DNA from: Oscillospiraceae bacterium
GTDB lineage: Bacteria; Bacillota_A; Clostridia; Oscillospirales; Oscillospiraceae
Assembly: GCA_017549325.1 (NCBI GenBank)
Contig: JAFYVA010000045.1
Location: 1-30,504 of the forward strand
Reading direction: 5' to 3'
Length of the DNA stretch: 30,504 bases
Shown: in pieces, positions 1 to 9,959 of the stretch
Layout: each line of letters begins with the position of its first letter
Position numbering within the stretch: position 1 is the stretch's first letter
Translations under genes and position numbers: made by a program
The notes under the pieces: generated by a model
What the model was told of the DNA's origin: nothing
The model's input: only the letters and a program-made list of their open reading frames with translations
Database searches by the model: none

Positions 1-1091
1 CAGCACTCCAGTGCCTCGGCCAGCACCGTGTGGTTGGTGTAGGCCACGGGATTGGTGGTGATGTGCCATGCCTCGTCCCAGCTGAGGCCTGCGTCATCGA
101 TGAGGATACGCATCAGCTCGGGCACCACCAGAGCCGGATGGGTATCGTTGATCTGAATGACATTCTTCTCGTGGAAGTTCTTCAGCGTGCCGTACACCTG
201 AATGTGACGGCGGGTGATGGACTGCACGGTGGCAGAGACAAAGAAGTACTGCTGCTTCAGGCGCAGGGACTTACCCTCTTAGTGATGGTCCTCGGGGTAG
301 AGGATCTTGGAGATCACATCGGCCATGGCCTGCTCCTAGCAGGAGCGCAGATACTGGCCCTGAGAGAAGAGGGTCATGTCGATGGGCTTGGGGGACTTGG
401 CATCCCACAGGCGCAAGGTGTTGACATGCTCGGTGCCGTAGCCGGCCACTTCCATATCGCAGGGGACAGCCAGCACGCGGGTATAGTCCTCGTGCACCAC
501 CATCAGGTGGCCGTTATCCCAGCGGGTGCGGATCTTGCCGCCGAAGTGGACCTCCTCCGCCTCCTGAGGCTTGGGCATCAGCCAGGCATCGCCCAGAGGC
601 ATCCAGTCGTCGGGCAGCTCCACCTGCTGGCCTTCCACGATCTTCTGGCGGAACAGACCCAGCTCATAGCAGATGGAATAGCCGGTGGCGGGGATCTCCA
701 GGGTGGTCATGCTGTCGAGATAGCAGGCGGCCAGACGACCCAGACCGCCGTTGCCGAGGCCGGCATCGGGCTCCGTGTCGAAAATGCGGCCGGCGTCAAA
801 GCCCAGCTCCTCGATGGCCTCACGCAGCTGGGGCAGCAGCTCCAGGTTGTAGGCGTTCTTCATCAGGCTGCGGCCCATGAGGAACTCAAGGGACAGGTAG
901 TGCACCTTGCGCTGACCCTCGGTCTCTGCTTTCTGGCGGCTGGTCACGCCGCGCTCGGCCATAATGTCACGCAGCACCATCGCACAGGCCTTCAGGATCT
1001 CACCGTCGCTGGCCTGCTGCTCTGTGCAGCCGTAGTTCAGTCTCAGTTTCTGGATGATGTTTTCTTTAATTTGTTGCGTAGAATAGGTCAT
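1..1091 (-). pseudogene. glgP: Glycogen phosphorylase, interrupted by two stop codons, 3' part outside window
   Basis: Glycogen phosphorylase (GT35) removes glucose-1-phosphate from glycogen ends in the cytoplasm using PLP. The first 251 codons are normal: VHYLSLEFLMGRSL and EPDAGLGNGGLGRLAACYLDS are family signatures. Frame then meets TAG at 336-338 (context YLRSC-stop-EQAMADVISK, where Gln is expected) and TAA at 279-281 (context PEDHH-stop-EGKSLRLKQQ, where Tyr is expected). Beyond both, the same frame continues to the window edge with family sequence such as VIQINDTHPALVVPELM and ITTNPVAYTNHT. There is no frameshift, so two point substitutions explain the breaks. The PLP-binding C-terminal half lies outside. 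It is the last visible gene of glgBCDAP, 21 bases after glgA, with a good ribosome site (AAGGAG, 1105-1110). As read, the product would be a 251-residue fragment without an active site. A sequencing or assembly artefact cannot be excluded. Confidence 0.9.
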
Positions 1092-1112
1092 AGGGTTTGT
1101 GTTGCTCCTTGC

Positions 1113-2540
1113 TTACAGGTTTTGATAAATATTATGATAATCACCGGCACTCTTCGTCCAGCTGAAATCATCTTTCATACCGCGCTGACGCACGATATCA
1201 AAGCCCTTGCGGTCACCGTAATAGAGTTTGACCGCCTGCTCGATGACACCCAGCATATCCTCAACCTTATAATCATTGAAGAGGAAGCCGGTGCCGTCCT
1301 CCTGTCCCACCTGACAGGACTTGACACTGTCGGCCAGACCGCCGGTCTTACGGACGATGGGTACCGTGCCGTAACGCATGGCGATCATCTGGCTCAATCC
1401 GCAGGGCTCGCTCTTGGAGGGCATCAGCAGAATATCGGCGCCGGAATAGATGCGGCGGCTGAGCGCCTCGGAATAAGTGACCTGTGCTGCCACACGGCCA
1501 CCGTAGCGGTATGCCTGAGAACGGAAGAAGTCCTCATAGTACTCATCGCCCTTGCCCAGCACCACCAGCTGCACGCCCATATCCATGATGCGGTCAAAGC
1601 CGGCGCAAATCAAATCCACGCCCTTATGGCCCACCAGACGGCTGACGATAGCCAGCACGGGCACATCGCTCTCTTCGCGCAGGCCCAGAGAGACCTGGAG
1701 ATCTGCCTTGCACTTGGCCTTTCCGGACAGATCCTCAGCGGTATAGGCGAAGGGGACGGAGGGATCAACGGCGGGGTCATAGGAGATCATATCGATGCCG
1801 TTGAGAACACCGTGCAGCTTGTAGGACACGGCGTTGACGATAGAGTCGAGACCGTGGGCAAAGAAGGGGTCCCGCAGCTGTGCGGCATAGGTGGGGCTGA
1901 CGGTGGTAACAGCGTCGGACACCAGCATGGCGCCCTTCATCAGGTTGATGTCGCCGTCCATCGCCAGCGTGCCGTCATTCCACCAACCCTCGTGGAGGCC
2001 GAACAGGTCATAGAGGGTATCGGCACCGTAACGGCCCTGATACTCCACATTGTGGATGGTAAACACCGTTTTGATACCGCGAACGGCGTCCCAGCGGGTG
2101 GCCACATCCTTGAGATAGATGGGCACAAGCGCAGACTGCCAATCGTTGCAGTGGATCACATCGGGCATACAGTCCAGGCTGGGCAGCAGATTCACCACAG
2201 CCTTGGAGAAGAAGGCGAAGCGCTCGCCATCATCGTAGTCACCGTACAGCGTGCCGCGACGGAAATAGTACTCGTTATCCACAAAGTACCAGGTGACACC
2301 GCGGTGCTCCAGAGAGAACAGACCGCAGTACTGATGACGCCACGCCACATCCACGTAGATGTAGTTGCGGTAGGTCATCTTCTCGCGCCACTCCTGTGCG
2401 ATCTGACCGTACAGAGGCAGGATGACGGAGACATTATCACCGTTTTCGGCCAGTGCGATGGGCAGGGAGCCTGCCACATCGGCCAGACCGCCGGTCTTGC
2501 AGAAAGGGAATGCCTCAGAGGCTACAAACAATACGTTCAT
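1113..2540 (-). CDS. glgA: Glycogen synthase, ADP-glucose type
   Basis: GT5 family enzyme that transfers glucose from ADP-glucose to the non-reducing ends of alpha-1,4-glucan. The 475-residue length is normal for bacterial GlgA. The N-terminal ADP-glucose-binding motif KTGGLADV starts at residue 15 right after MNVLFVASEAFPF. The C-terminal GT-B domain has LVGHKGVDL and the nucleotide-sugar region SEPCGLSQMIAMRYG followed by the second KTGGLAD. The start is supported by GGAGG seven bases upstream. It lies 18 bases after glgD and 21 before glgP, so it is very likely co-transcribed with them from the glgB promoter. Nothing looks damaged. Confidence 0.97.
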   Translation of the reverse strand: MNVLFVASEAFPFCKTGGLADVAGSLPIALAENGDNVSVILPLYGQIAQEWREKMTYRNYIYVDVAWRHQYCGLFSLEHRGVTWYFVDNEYYFRRGTLYGDYDDGERFAFFSKAVVNLLPSLDCMPDVIHCNDWQSALVPIYLKDVATRWDAVRGIKTVFTIHNVEYQGRYGADTLYDLFGLHEGWWNDGTLAMDGDINLMKGAMLVSDAVTTVSPTYAAQLRDPFFAHGLDSIVNAVSYKLHGVLNGIDMISYDPAVDPSVPFAYTAEDLSGKAKCKADLQVSLGLREESDVPVLAIVSRLVGHKGVDLICAGFDRIMDMGVQLVVLGKGDEYYEDFFRSQAYRYGGRVAAQVTYSEALSRRIYSGADILLMPSKSEPCGLSQMIAMRYGTVPIVRKTGGLADSVKSCQVGQEDGTGFLFNDYKVEDMLGVIEQAVKLYYGDRKGFDIVRQRGMKDDFSWTKSAGDYHNIYQNL

Positions 2541-2558
2541 TCAGTATCCTCCCTCTTC

Positions 2559-3667
2559 TTACAGTGCAGTGTTCTTGGCCACCACCACAGGATAGTGCTC
2601 ATGGCCCATCATGGAGGTATTCTCAGAGAAGACCACATTCTTGTCGGCGATCACATTGCGCACCATGGCGCCGGCCTTCACCACCGTATCCTTAAAGAGG
2701 ATGGAGTTGACCACCGTGGCGCCCTTTTCCACCTTGACGCCGCGGAAGAGGATGGAGTTGCGGACGCTGCCCTGCACATCACAGCCATCGGAGATCAGGG
2801 AATTAACGCACTCCACAGTGGGGTCGATATAGGTGGAGGCGGCATCGTTCTCCTTGGCGTAGACGGGACGCTGGGGGCAGAAGAGCTCGGCGCGGATCTC
2901 GGGGCGCAGCAGCTCCATGGAGCGGTTGTAGTAATCCTGCACCGTATCGATGCGGGCAGCAAAGCTGTCCCACACATAACCGCGCATATTCAGCTCGCCG
3001 CACTTGTCCTGCAGGATGTGGCGGCGCCAGCCGTAGCGGTTGTGGGCCATGGCATCGGATACCAGATCCAGCAGCAGATCGCGGCTCATAATAAAGATAT
3101 TCAGGCTCTGATAACCGGCAGGGGTGTTCACATCGTAGACGGTATCCACGATGCGGCCGGTGATATCCAGTGTGAAATAGGTGTCGGCGGGACGGCCGGA
3201 CTGAGAGGAGCAGACGCAGGTGATGTCGGCACCGGACTCAATATGGCTGTCCAGCACATCCTTCAGCGGGATGTTGGTAACGATGTCGCTGTCGCACAGC
3301 ACCACATAATCCTGACGGATGTGGCGCAGGTAATCCATGACGCAGCCCAGTGCTTCCAGCTTACCGCGGAACTGGCCGCCGCCCTCACGGTTCTCCTGAT
3401 AGGCAAAGGCGGGCAGCAGCTTCAGACCGCCGTACTTGCGGCTCAGATCCCAGTGCTTGCCGGTACCCAGATGGTCCAGCATGCTCTGGCACTTGCCGTG
3501 CATGATGACGCCCACATCGGTGATGCCGGCATTGACCATATTGGACAGCATAAAGTCCACTACACGGTAGTCGCCGCCGAAGGGGACGGAACCGTAGATG
3601 CGCTGCTCGGTCAGTGTGGCCAGCTCTGTTTTCTTCTCATAGGAGAAAATAATTCCGTGCATTCCTT

Positions 3668-3671
<4 letters not shown>
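2559..3671 (-). CDS. glgD: Glucose-1-phosphate adenylyltransferase, GlgD subunit
   Basis: Non-catalytic or regulatory partner of GlgC in Bacillota ADP-glucose pyrophosphorylase. The protein (370 residues) has the nucleotidyltransferase fold ([21 protein letters not shown]) but lacks the GGxGxRL pyrophosphate-binding loop of GlgC; the N-terminus reads [19 protein letters not shown] instead. The C-terminal half carries left-handed beta-helix hexapeptide repeats ([19 protein letters not shown] and following). This pattern fits GlgD rather than a second GlgC. Its ATG overlaps the glgC stop codon (ATGA, 3668-3671), indicating translational coupling that suits equal production of a heteromer. A strong AGGAGG precedes it. 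Confidence 0.95.
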
Positions 3672-4878
<1,207 letters not shown>

Positions 4879-4882
<4 letters not shown>

Positions 4883-6753
4883 GCCTCTTTTCCTCCTGTA
4901 GAGCGTTTTGAGAGTCTGTATTTTCCCTGTAAAATGACCGCACCCAGCGGGGGGATGCGCAGTTGGATCGACTGCTCTTCCCCATGGGAGGGGATATGCT
5001 CGGTAAAGATGGGCTCGCCGTTCACCACGCCGCTGCCGCCCCAGCAGGCAGCATCGGTGTTGAACAGTTCTTCATACTGCCGCTTGGGCGGAACACCGAA
5101 GCGGTAGTTCTCGTGGACCACGGGGGAGAAGTTCACTGCAAAGAGCAGGGATTTTCCTTTGCGGTCAGTGCGGCGGAACACCAGCACATTGTTGGTGTTG
5201 TCATCCACCACCTGCCAGTGGAAGCCCTCCCAGTCGCGGTCGTTCTCCCACAGTGCCTTGTGTCTTCTGTAAAAGCGGTTCAGTTCGCGGATGCACTCGT
5301 GGGTCTGGCGGCAGTTCTCCTCGTCCAGCAGATACCAGTCCAGCTGATCGCGGAAATTCCACTCGTGCCACTGGCCCAGCTCAGCGCCCATGAAGGTCAG
5401 CTTCTTACCGGGATGGCAGAGCATATACGCATAGAAGCTGCGGACGCCGGCAAGCTGCTGCCAGTCGTCACCGGGCATCTTGCCGCGCAGAGAACCCTTC
5501 ATATGTACCACCTCGTCATGGGACACCGGCAGGACGAAGTTCTCGGAAAAGGCGTACGCCATGGAGAAGGTCACATCGTGATGGTGATCGCGGCGGAAAA
5601 AGGGATCCATCTTCAGGTAGTGGCACACATCGTTCATCCAGCCCATATTCCACTTGAGGTTGAAGCCAAGGCCGCCCACCTCGGGAGGATGGGTCACCTG
5701 CGGCCATGCGGTGGACTCCTCGGCCACCATCAGCACCGCAGGGTTGACGGAAAAGGCGGTGCGGTTGAGTTGGCGGAGGAACTCAATGGCCTCGAGATTT
5801 TCGTGGCCGCCGTATTGGTTGGGCCGCCACTCCTGACGGTCGTAGTCCAGATACAGCATGGAGGCCACGGCATCGACACGGAGGCCGTCGATGTGGTACT
5901 CCCGCAGCCAGAAGGCGGCGGAGGACAGCAGGAAAGAGCACACATCGGGTTTGCCGTAGTCAAAAATGCGGGTACCCCAGCTCTTGTGCTCCCACTTGAG
6001 CTGATCGGTGTATTCATAGAGGCAGGAGCCGTCGAACTCAATAAGTCCGTGGGCATCCTTACAGAAATGGGCGGGCACCCAGTCCAGAATCACGCCGATA
6101 CCGGCGCGGTGGAGCCGGTCCACCAAATACATGAAATCGTGAGGTGTACCGTAACGGGAAGTGGGGGCAAAGTATCCGGTGCACTGATAGCCCCAGCTGT
6201 CGTCCAACGGGTATTCGGTAACGGGCAGCAGCTCCACATAGTTGTAGCCCATGTCCCGCACATATTTGGCAAGACGGTCGCCGATCTGACGGTAGTTGAG
6301 CACTTCGCCGTCCTCGGTTTTCTGCCACGAACCCAGATGCACCTCGTAGATGTTGAGCCGCTCCTCGGCCGGACGCCGGTCTTTCTGCCGCTCCATCCAC
6401 TTCTGGTCTTTCCACTTGTACCCACCGATGTCATAGAGCTTGCCGTTGGTGGACGGACGGGTCTCCTGATGGAACCGATAGGGATCGGCCTTCCACTGCA
6501 CAGAGCCGTCGGACTTGGTCACCACATACTGATAGGCATCGTACTGCTTGGCGTGGGCCACGGGCAGTTCCCATGTGCCGTCCTCCAGGCGAACCATCCC
6601 CCACTGCTCCCAGCCGCTGAAGTCGCCTGTCAAGGCCACATGGCGGGCGTGAGGTGCCCATACGCGGAAAACCCAGCCCTCCTCGGTGGGGTGTGCGCCG
6701 AAGTATTCATAGGCACGGTCCCACACGCCGCTATAGAGCAAATTCTCTCCCAT
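4879..6753 (-). CDS. glgB: 1,4-alpha-glucan branching enzyme
   Basis: GH13 enzyme that cuts an alpha-1,4 chain and rejoins it as an alpha-1,6 branch. With this start it has 624 residues, the usual size. Order: an N-terminal CBM48-like domain ([19 protein letters not shown], about 30-48), then the TIM barrel with [10 protein letters not shown] (221-230), nucleophile Asp294 in [11 protein letters not shown], acid/base Glu345 in VAEEST, and Asp413 in VSHDEVV, then a C-terminal beta domain. I chose the ATG at 6753 because AGAAGGAG (6761-6768) lies seven bases upstream. A GTG at 6792 in the same frame would add 13 residues (MTFFTFGERRRRA), but its ribosome site is weaker. First gene of the glg operon; its stop overlaps glgC. 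Confidence 0.95.
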
Positions 6754-6760
6754 AGCTCGT

Positions 6761-6768
6761 CTCCTTCT
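6761..6768 (-). promoter_or_regulatory. Ribosome binding site deciding the glgB start
   Basis: On the minus strand this reads AGAAGGAG with a seven-base spacer to the ATG at 6751-6753. It is a much better match to the 16S anti-Shine-Dalgarno than GGAGC before the upstream in-frame GTG at 6792, so the shorter GlgB is preferred. Confidence 0.75.
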
Positions 6769-6819
6769 CTCTCCAAAAGTAAAAAAGGTCACACTGCTCC
6801 TAATTTTATATCCTGCTCT

Positions 6820-6848
6820 ATTCTACTCCATTTTTGGCCTATCGTCAA
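6820..6848 (-). promoter_or_regulatory. Sigma-A-type promoter of the glg operon
   Basis: On the minus strand, -35 TTGACG (6848-6843) and -10 TAGAAT (6825-6820) are separated by 17 bases, close to consensus. Transcription would start near 6813, leaving a leader of about 60 bases before the glgB ATG. It sits directly downstream of the ybeY terminator, so glg is an independent transcription unit. No catabolite-response (cre) palindrome was recognised nearby. Confidence 0.75.
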
Positions 6849-6862
6849 GGAAACGAGGTAAC

Positions 6863-6900
6863 AAAAAACAGAGCCATTATGGCTCTGTTTTCGTTTTTTT
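6863..6900 (-). terminator. Bidirectional intrinsic terminator after ybeY
   Basis: Perfect inverted repeat CAGAGCCA-TTA-TGGCTCTG (6869-6887), extended by A:T pairs, with an A run at 6863-6868 and a T-rich run at 6888-6900. On the minus strand the hairpin is followed by six T, so it ends the yqfC-yqfD-phoH-ybeY transcript just before the glg promoter. On the plus strand it is also followed by T's, so it could block antisense transcription. Confidence 0.85.
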
Positions 6901-7390
6901 ACCTTGTAAGACCCAAAATTTCCATGATGCTTTCTTCTCTGGCGCGCATTCTGGCCTTTTCCTCACCCTCATCCAGATGATCGTATCCCAACAGATGGAG
7001 CACGGAGTGCACCACCAGATAGGCCAGTTCCCGGCAGGAGGAGTGTCCGAACTCCTCGGCCTGTGCCTTCACCCGCTCCATGGACAGGCACATATCCCCC
7101 AGAGGGATCAGCCCTGTGGCGGGGTCGGCATCCGTCTCATCGGGCAACTCGCCGGGGGTCAGATCAAACATGGGGAAGCTCAGCACATCGGTAGGTCTGT
7201 CCACACCGCGCATCGCCAGATTGACTTCATGGATGCCCGCGTCGTCCGTCACATTCACATTTACCTCGCACCGCAGCGTCATGCCCTCCGCTGTCAGCGC
7301 CGCAGTAACGGCGCGGCGGATCAGTGCGCGGGTGAAATATCCCACACCGGAAACATCGGCCGTCACAGAGATCCCGTGTCGCTTTGCCAT
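6899..7390 (-). CDS. ybeY: Endoribonuclease YbeY, rRNA maturation factor
   Basis: Zinc-dependent single-strand endoribonuclease needed for 16S rRNA 3'-end maturation and ribosome quality control. The 163-residue protein carries the UPF0054 signature HSVLHLLGYDH at 128-138, with zinc ligands His128, His132 and His138, and the RPTDVLSFP segment near 65-73. It follows phoH by 13 bases, an arrangement widely conserved in Bacillota, and is the last gene before the terminator at 6863-6900; its TAA overlaps the T run of that hairpin. Confidence 0.96.
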   Translation of the reverse strand: MAKRHGISVTADVSGVGYFTRALIRRAVTAALTAEGMTLRCEVNVNVTDDAGIHEVNLAMRGVDRPTDVLSFPMFDLTPGELPDETDADPATGLIPLGDMCLSMERVKAQAEEFGHSSCRELAYLVVHSVLHLLGYDHLDEGEEKARMRAREESIMEILGLTR

Positions 7391-7403
7391 AGTGCCTGCC
7401 CTC

Positions 7404-8363
7404 TTACTTTCTCTTTTTCTCTTCGTAGCGGTCGTAAGCCTCGATGATACGCTGCACCATCACATGGCGCACCACATCCTCCTGCGTCAGCTTGCAGATG
7501 CCCACGCCCTCCACATCCTTCAGCACCTTCATCGCCTCTTTCAGACCGCTGGTCTTGTCGGCGGGCAGGTCGATCTGCGTGATGTCGCCGGTGATGACCA
7601 CCTTGGAGCCGAAGCCCATGCGGGTAAGGAACATCTTCATCTGCTCACGGGAGGTATTCTGTGCCTCGTCGAGGATGATGAAGCTGTCATCCAGCGTACG
7701 GCCACGCATATAGGCAAGAGGTGCCACCTCGATATTGCCCCGCTCGAGGTACTTCTGGTACGTCTCGGCACCCAGCATATCAAACAGCGCATCGTACAGA
7801 GGGCGCAGATAGGGGTCCACCTTGCTCTGCAGGTCGCCGGGCAGGAAGCCCAGACGCTCACCGGCCTCCACGGCGGGGCGGGTGAGGATGATGCGGTTGA
7901 TCTGCTTGTCGCGGAAGGCCGCCACAGCCGCCGCCACCGCCAGATAGGTCTTACCCGTACCGGCAGGGCCTACGCCGATGGTGACGGTGTTGTTGATCAC
8001 ACTGTCCATATACTGCTTCTGGCCGATGGTCTTGGGCTTGACGGGACGGCCCTTGGAGGTGATGCAGATCACATCCTGCGTCAGTTCGGTAATGCGCTCG
8101 CTCTGTCCCGAGCGGGCAAGACCGATGACATAGCGCACATGCTGCTCGTTAATGGTCTCACCTTTGGCGCTGAGGGTCAGCAGGGCACGCACCGCCTTCT
8201 CCGCCAGCATGACATTTTCCACATCTCCGCTGAGGACGATCTCGCCGCCGCGGTTGACCACCATGACGCCGAACTCCGCCTCCAGCAGACGGATATTTTC
8301 ATCAAAGGAGCCAAAGACGTCGATGGCCTCTTCCATACGCTCGATACCGATACGCTGTTCCAT
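7404..8363 (-). CDS. phoH: PhoH-family ATPase
   Basis: Cytoplasmic P-loop ATPase of the PhoH/PhoL family, thought to act in RNA metabolism and often paired with YbeY. Of its 319 residues, the N-terminal ~80 resemble a KH-like segment (EAEFGVMVVNRGGEIVLSG). Walker A is GPAGTGKT (132-139), TRPAVEAGERLGFLPGD follows (161-177), Walker B is FIILDEAQN (228-236), and a sensor-like VVITGD is at 255-260. It begins 24 bases after yqfD and ends 13 bases before ybeY, so it probably lies in the same operon. The precise biochemical role of the family is not settled. Confidence 0.95.
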   Translation of the reverse strand: MEQRIGIERMEEAIDVFGSFDENIRLLEAEFGVMVVNRGGEIVLSGDVENVMLAEKAVRALLTLSAKGETINEQHVRYVIGLARSGQSERITELTQDVICITSKGRPVKPKTIGQKQYMDSVINNTVTIGVGPAGTGKTYLAVAAAVAAFRDKQINRIILTRPAVEAGERLGFLPGDLQSKVDPYLRPLYDALFDMLGAETYQKYLERGNIEVAPLAYMRGRTLDDSFIILDEAQNTSREQMKMFLTRMGFGSKVVITGDITQIDLPADKTSGLKEAMKVLKDVEGVGICKLTQEDVVRHVMVQRIIEAYDRYEEKKRK

Positions 8364-8387
8364 AGTTCACTCTTCTTTCGTTGACAA

Positions 8388-9578
8388 TCATTCCCCGTAA
8401 TAAACGGGTCTCTCCATCCCCAGCTGTTCGCGGCACTCCGCCTGCAGCGTCACCACGAGGCTGTCGCCCTCCACGCGGTGGCTGAAGCGGGTTTCCGTCA
8501 CGCTGCCATCCGCGCCCAGCTGCGCCGTCAGTCGGTGCAGCAGCCACAGTTTTCCCTCGGCAAGGGCCGCTTCTTCACTGCGCGACACCTCCCGCAGCGC
8601 GTACTGCACCGTGCGCTCACAGTGCAGGGCAAGCGGCAGTTCTCCGCCAAAGGGTAGTTTTAAAGGATGGGTTTCCGTTATTCTATCACATCCTGTCCCT
8701 AAGATGCTACCCCCTCGGAAGAAATTTATCCGTTTGTTTCCCAAAAGGAGCGAAATGCGCGTCTTTTCCCGCAGTTGTTCCCCCTGCTGCATCACCGTCA
8801 GCGGCACACGGGCGGTGAGGGTATACCACGTTCTGCCCCACACCTCCCCCGTGGCGTGCATGAAGCGCACACCGCCGAAGCGGCCGTCACTGACGCCTGA
8901 AATCAGCAGCTGCCCCGCCGTCACCGTATCGCCTTGTGCAACACAGTTCTTTCCGTTGAGGGCCCGCACCTCCGTCACAAGCCCCGCCTTTCGGGCCACC
9001 ACGTTGGCAGGCGTATAGGGATCATATTTCTCAGGCGGCCGCTGCCGCTCCACCACCTGCACATGGGCGGTGCAGCCCCGCACATTCACCGACAGCCACG
9101 ACAGCTCGTGCAGTTCCAGCAGCACATGATTGCGCAGCGACTCCTGATCGATGGACAGGGCTCGCGTGCCGATGTCCACGCCGTGGTGCGCCAGCGTGCG
9201 GAGGATCTCCTCTTCCGACACCCGCTCGTTGCCGCTGACGGAGAAAGAGAGGATCACCGATGACCCCACCCACAGCCACAGCAGCGCCAGCACGACCGCA
9301 GCCAGAAGCACATAGCGCTTACGCAATCGGCGCAGCATGATCGGCGCCCCCATTCGCGAGAGCACCTCCAGCTCTACCGTCCCCTCCTCTGTGACGGCGC
9401 GGAGACGGCGCAGACCTCCGGAGGTCGTGTGGAAGCAGAATGTGTACTCGTCCTCCCACGAGACATTCCAAAAGGGGATACTGTGGGCCGAGCACAGATT
9501 CAGTACCCGCTCGGGTGTGACGCTGCGGCAGCGCACCTGCGCCTCACCACGCAGATAATTGACACTTTTCCGATACAT
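8388..9578 (-). CDS. yqfD: Sporulation protein YqfD
   Basis: Membrane protein of the YqfD family (396 residues), known in Bacillus as a mother-cell sporulation protein. It has a cytoplasmic N-terminal part, one clear transmembrane helix at about 89-113 (YVLLAAVVLALLWLWVGSSV and following), then a long extracytoplasmic domain beginning SVSGNERVSEEEILRTL, which resembles FtsQ/POTRA-like folds. It starts four bases after the yqfC stop, and its ribosome site lies within the last yqfC codons. Synteny yqfC-yqfD-phoH-ybeY supports the call. Oddity: codons within about 8650-8757 are unusually AT-rich (ATA, TTA, CTA, AGA) compared with the GC-rich rest, although the encoded protein still reads as YqfD. 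Confidence 0.9.
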   Translation of the reverse strand: MYRKSVNYLRGEAQVRCRSVTPERVLNLCSAHSIPFWNVSWEDEYTFCFHTTSGGLRRLRAVTEEGTVELEVLSRMGAPIMLRRLRKRYVLLAAVVLALLWLWVGSSVILSFSVSGNERVSEEEILRTLAHHGVDIGTRALSIDQESLRNHVLLELHELSWLSVNVRGCTAHVQVVERQRPPEKYDPYTPANVVARKAGLVTEVRALNGKNCVAQGDTVTAGQLLISGVSDGRFGGVRFMHATGEVWGRTWYTLTARVPLTVMQQGEQLREKTRISLLLGNKRINFFRGGSILGTGCDRITETHPLKLPFGGELPLALHCERTVQYALREVSRSEEAALAEGKLWLLHRLTAQLGADGSVTETRFSHRVEGDSLVVTLQAECREQLGMERPVYYGE

Positions 9579-9582
9579 CTCC

Positions 9583-9870
9583 CTACTCCACCAACTCGAC
9601 CTTCTCGATATGTCCCGTAATACGCAGTTCCTCGTCCGTCATGGCCTGCAGCTGCAGGTTGTTCCCCGTCAGGCGCACGATGACCGATCCGCCGTTGATG
9701 TCCACCGCCTCGGTGGAATAGCCCAGTACGCCGCGGTGGCGGTCCATATAGAACGAATAGGTCCCCATCAATTCCATCCGCGGCAGATTGGGTGCCAGCA
9801 CCGCAGGCAGATCCAGTTTGTCGCTCACCTCCACCGCACGGTGCAGCAATCGCCGGCCTCGCTCCTCCAT
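9583..9870 (-). CDS. yqfC: Sporulation protein YqfC (YabP family)
   Basis: Small protein (95 residues) of the YabP/YqfC family. Family features seen are LPRMELMGTYSFYMDRHRG in the middle, then YSTEAVDINGGSVIVRLTGNN and a C-terminal ELRITGHIEKVEL. Family members are mother-cell sporulation factors of incompletely known function. Its ATG at 9868-9870 follows an AAGGAGGGGAGG ribosome site. It is first in yqfC-yqfD-phoH-ybeY and is divergent from the ylbJ-like gene, with an 89-base gap. I could not assign a confident promoter; a possible sporulation-sigma -10 (CATAGAGT, 9902-9895) lacks a convincing -35. Confidence 0.9.
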   Translation of the reverse strand: MEERGRRLLHRAVEVSDKLDLPAVLAPNLPRMELMGTYSFYMDRHRGVLGYSTEAVDINGGSVIVRLTGNNLQLQAMTDEELRITGHIEKVELVE

Positions 9871-9959
9871 GGTCCTCCCCTCCTTTTCCTCTCAACTCTA
9901 TGCACATATCAGGCAAAACTTGCGCCCGAAGGGCATACGGTAGAGCCGAGGTGACAGTG

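Noticed and set aside
279..338. Stop-codon reassignment explaining the glgP stops
   Set aside because: One stop is TAG and the other TAA, and the expected residues differ (Gln and Tyr). TAA ends glgA, ybeY and others here, and TAG ends yqfC, so a changed code does not fit. Selenocysteine uses TGA and is not relevant.
6754..6792. Longer GlgB starting at GTG 6792
   Set aside because: It would add a basic 13-residue tail (MTFFTFGERRRRA) not expected in GlgB, while the ATG at 6753 has the better ribosome site at ideal spacing.
9895..9942. Sporulation-sigma promoters for yqfC and the ylbJ-like gene
   Set aside because: Only -10-like hexamers are visible. Spacing to any -35 candidate is wrong, and the plus-strand one would place the start within the ribosome site. 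Kept as a question in the findings, not annotated.
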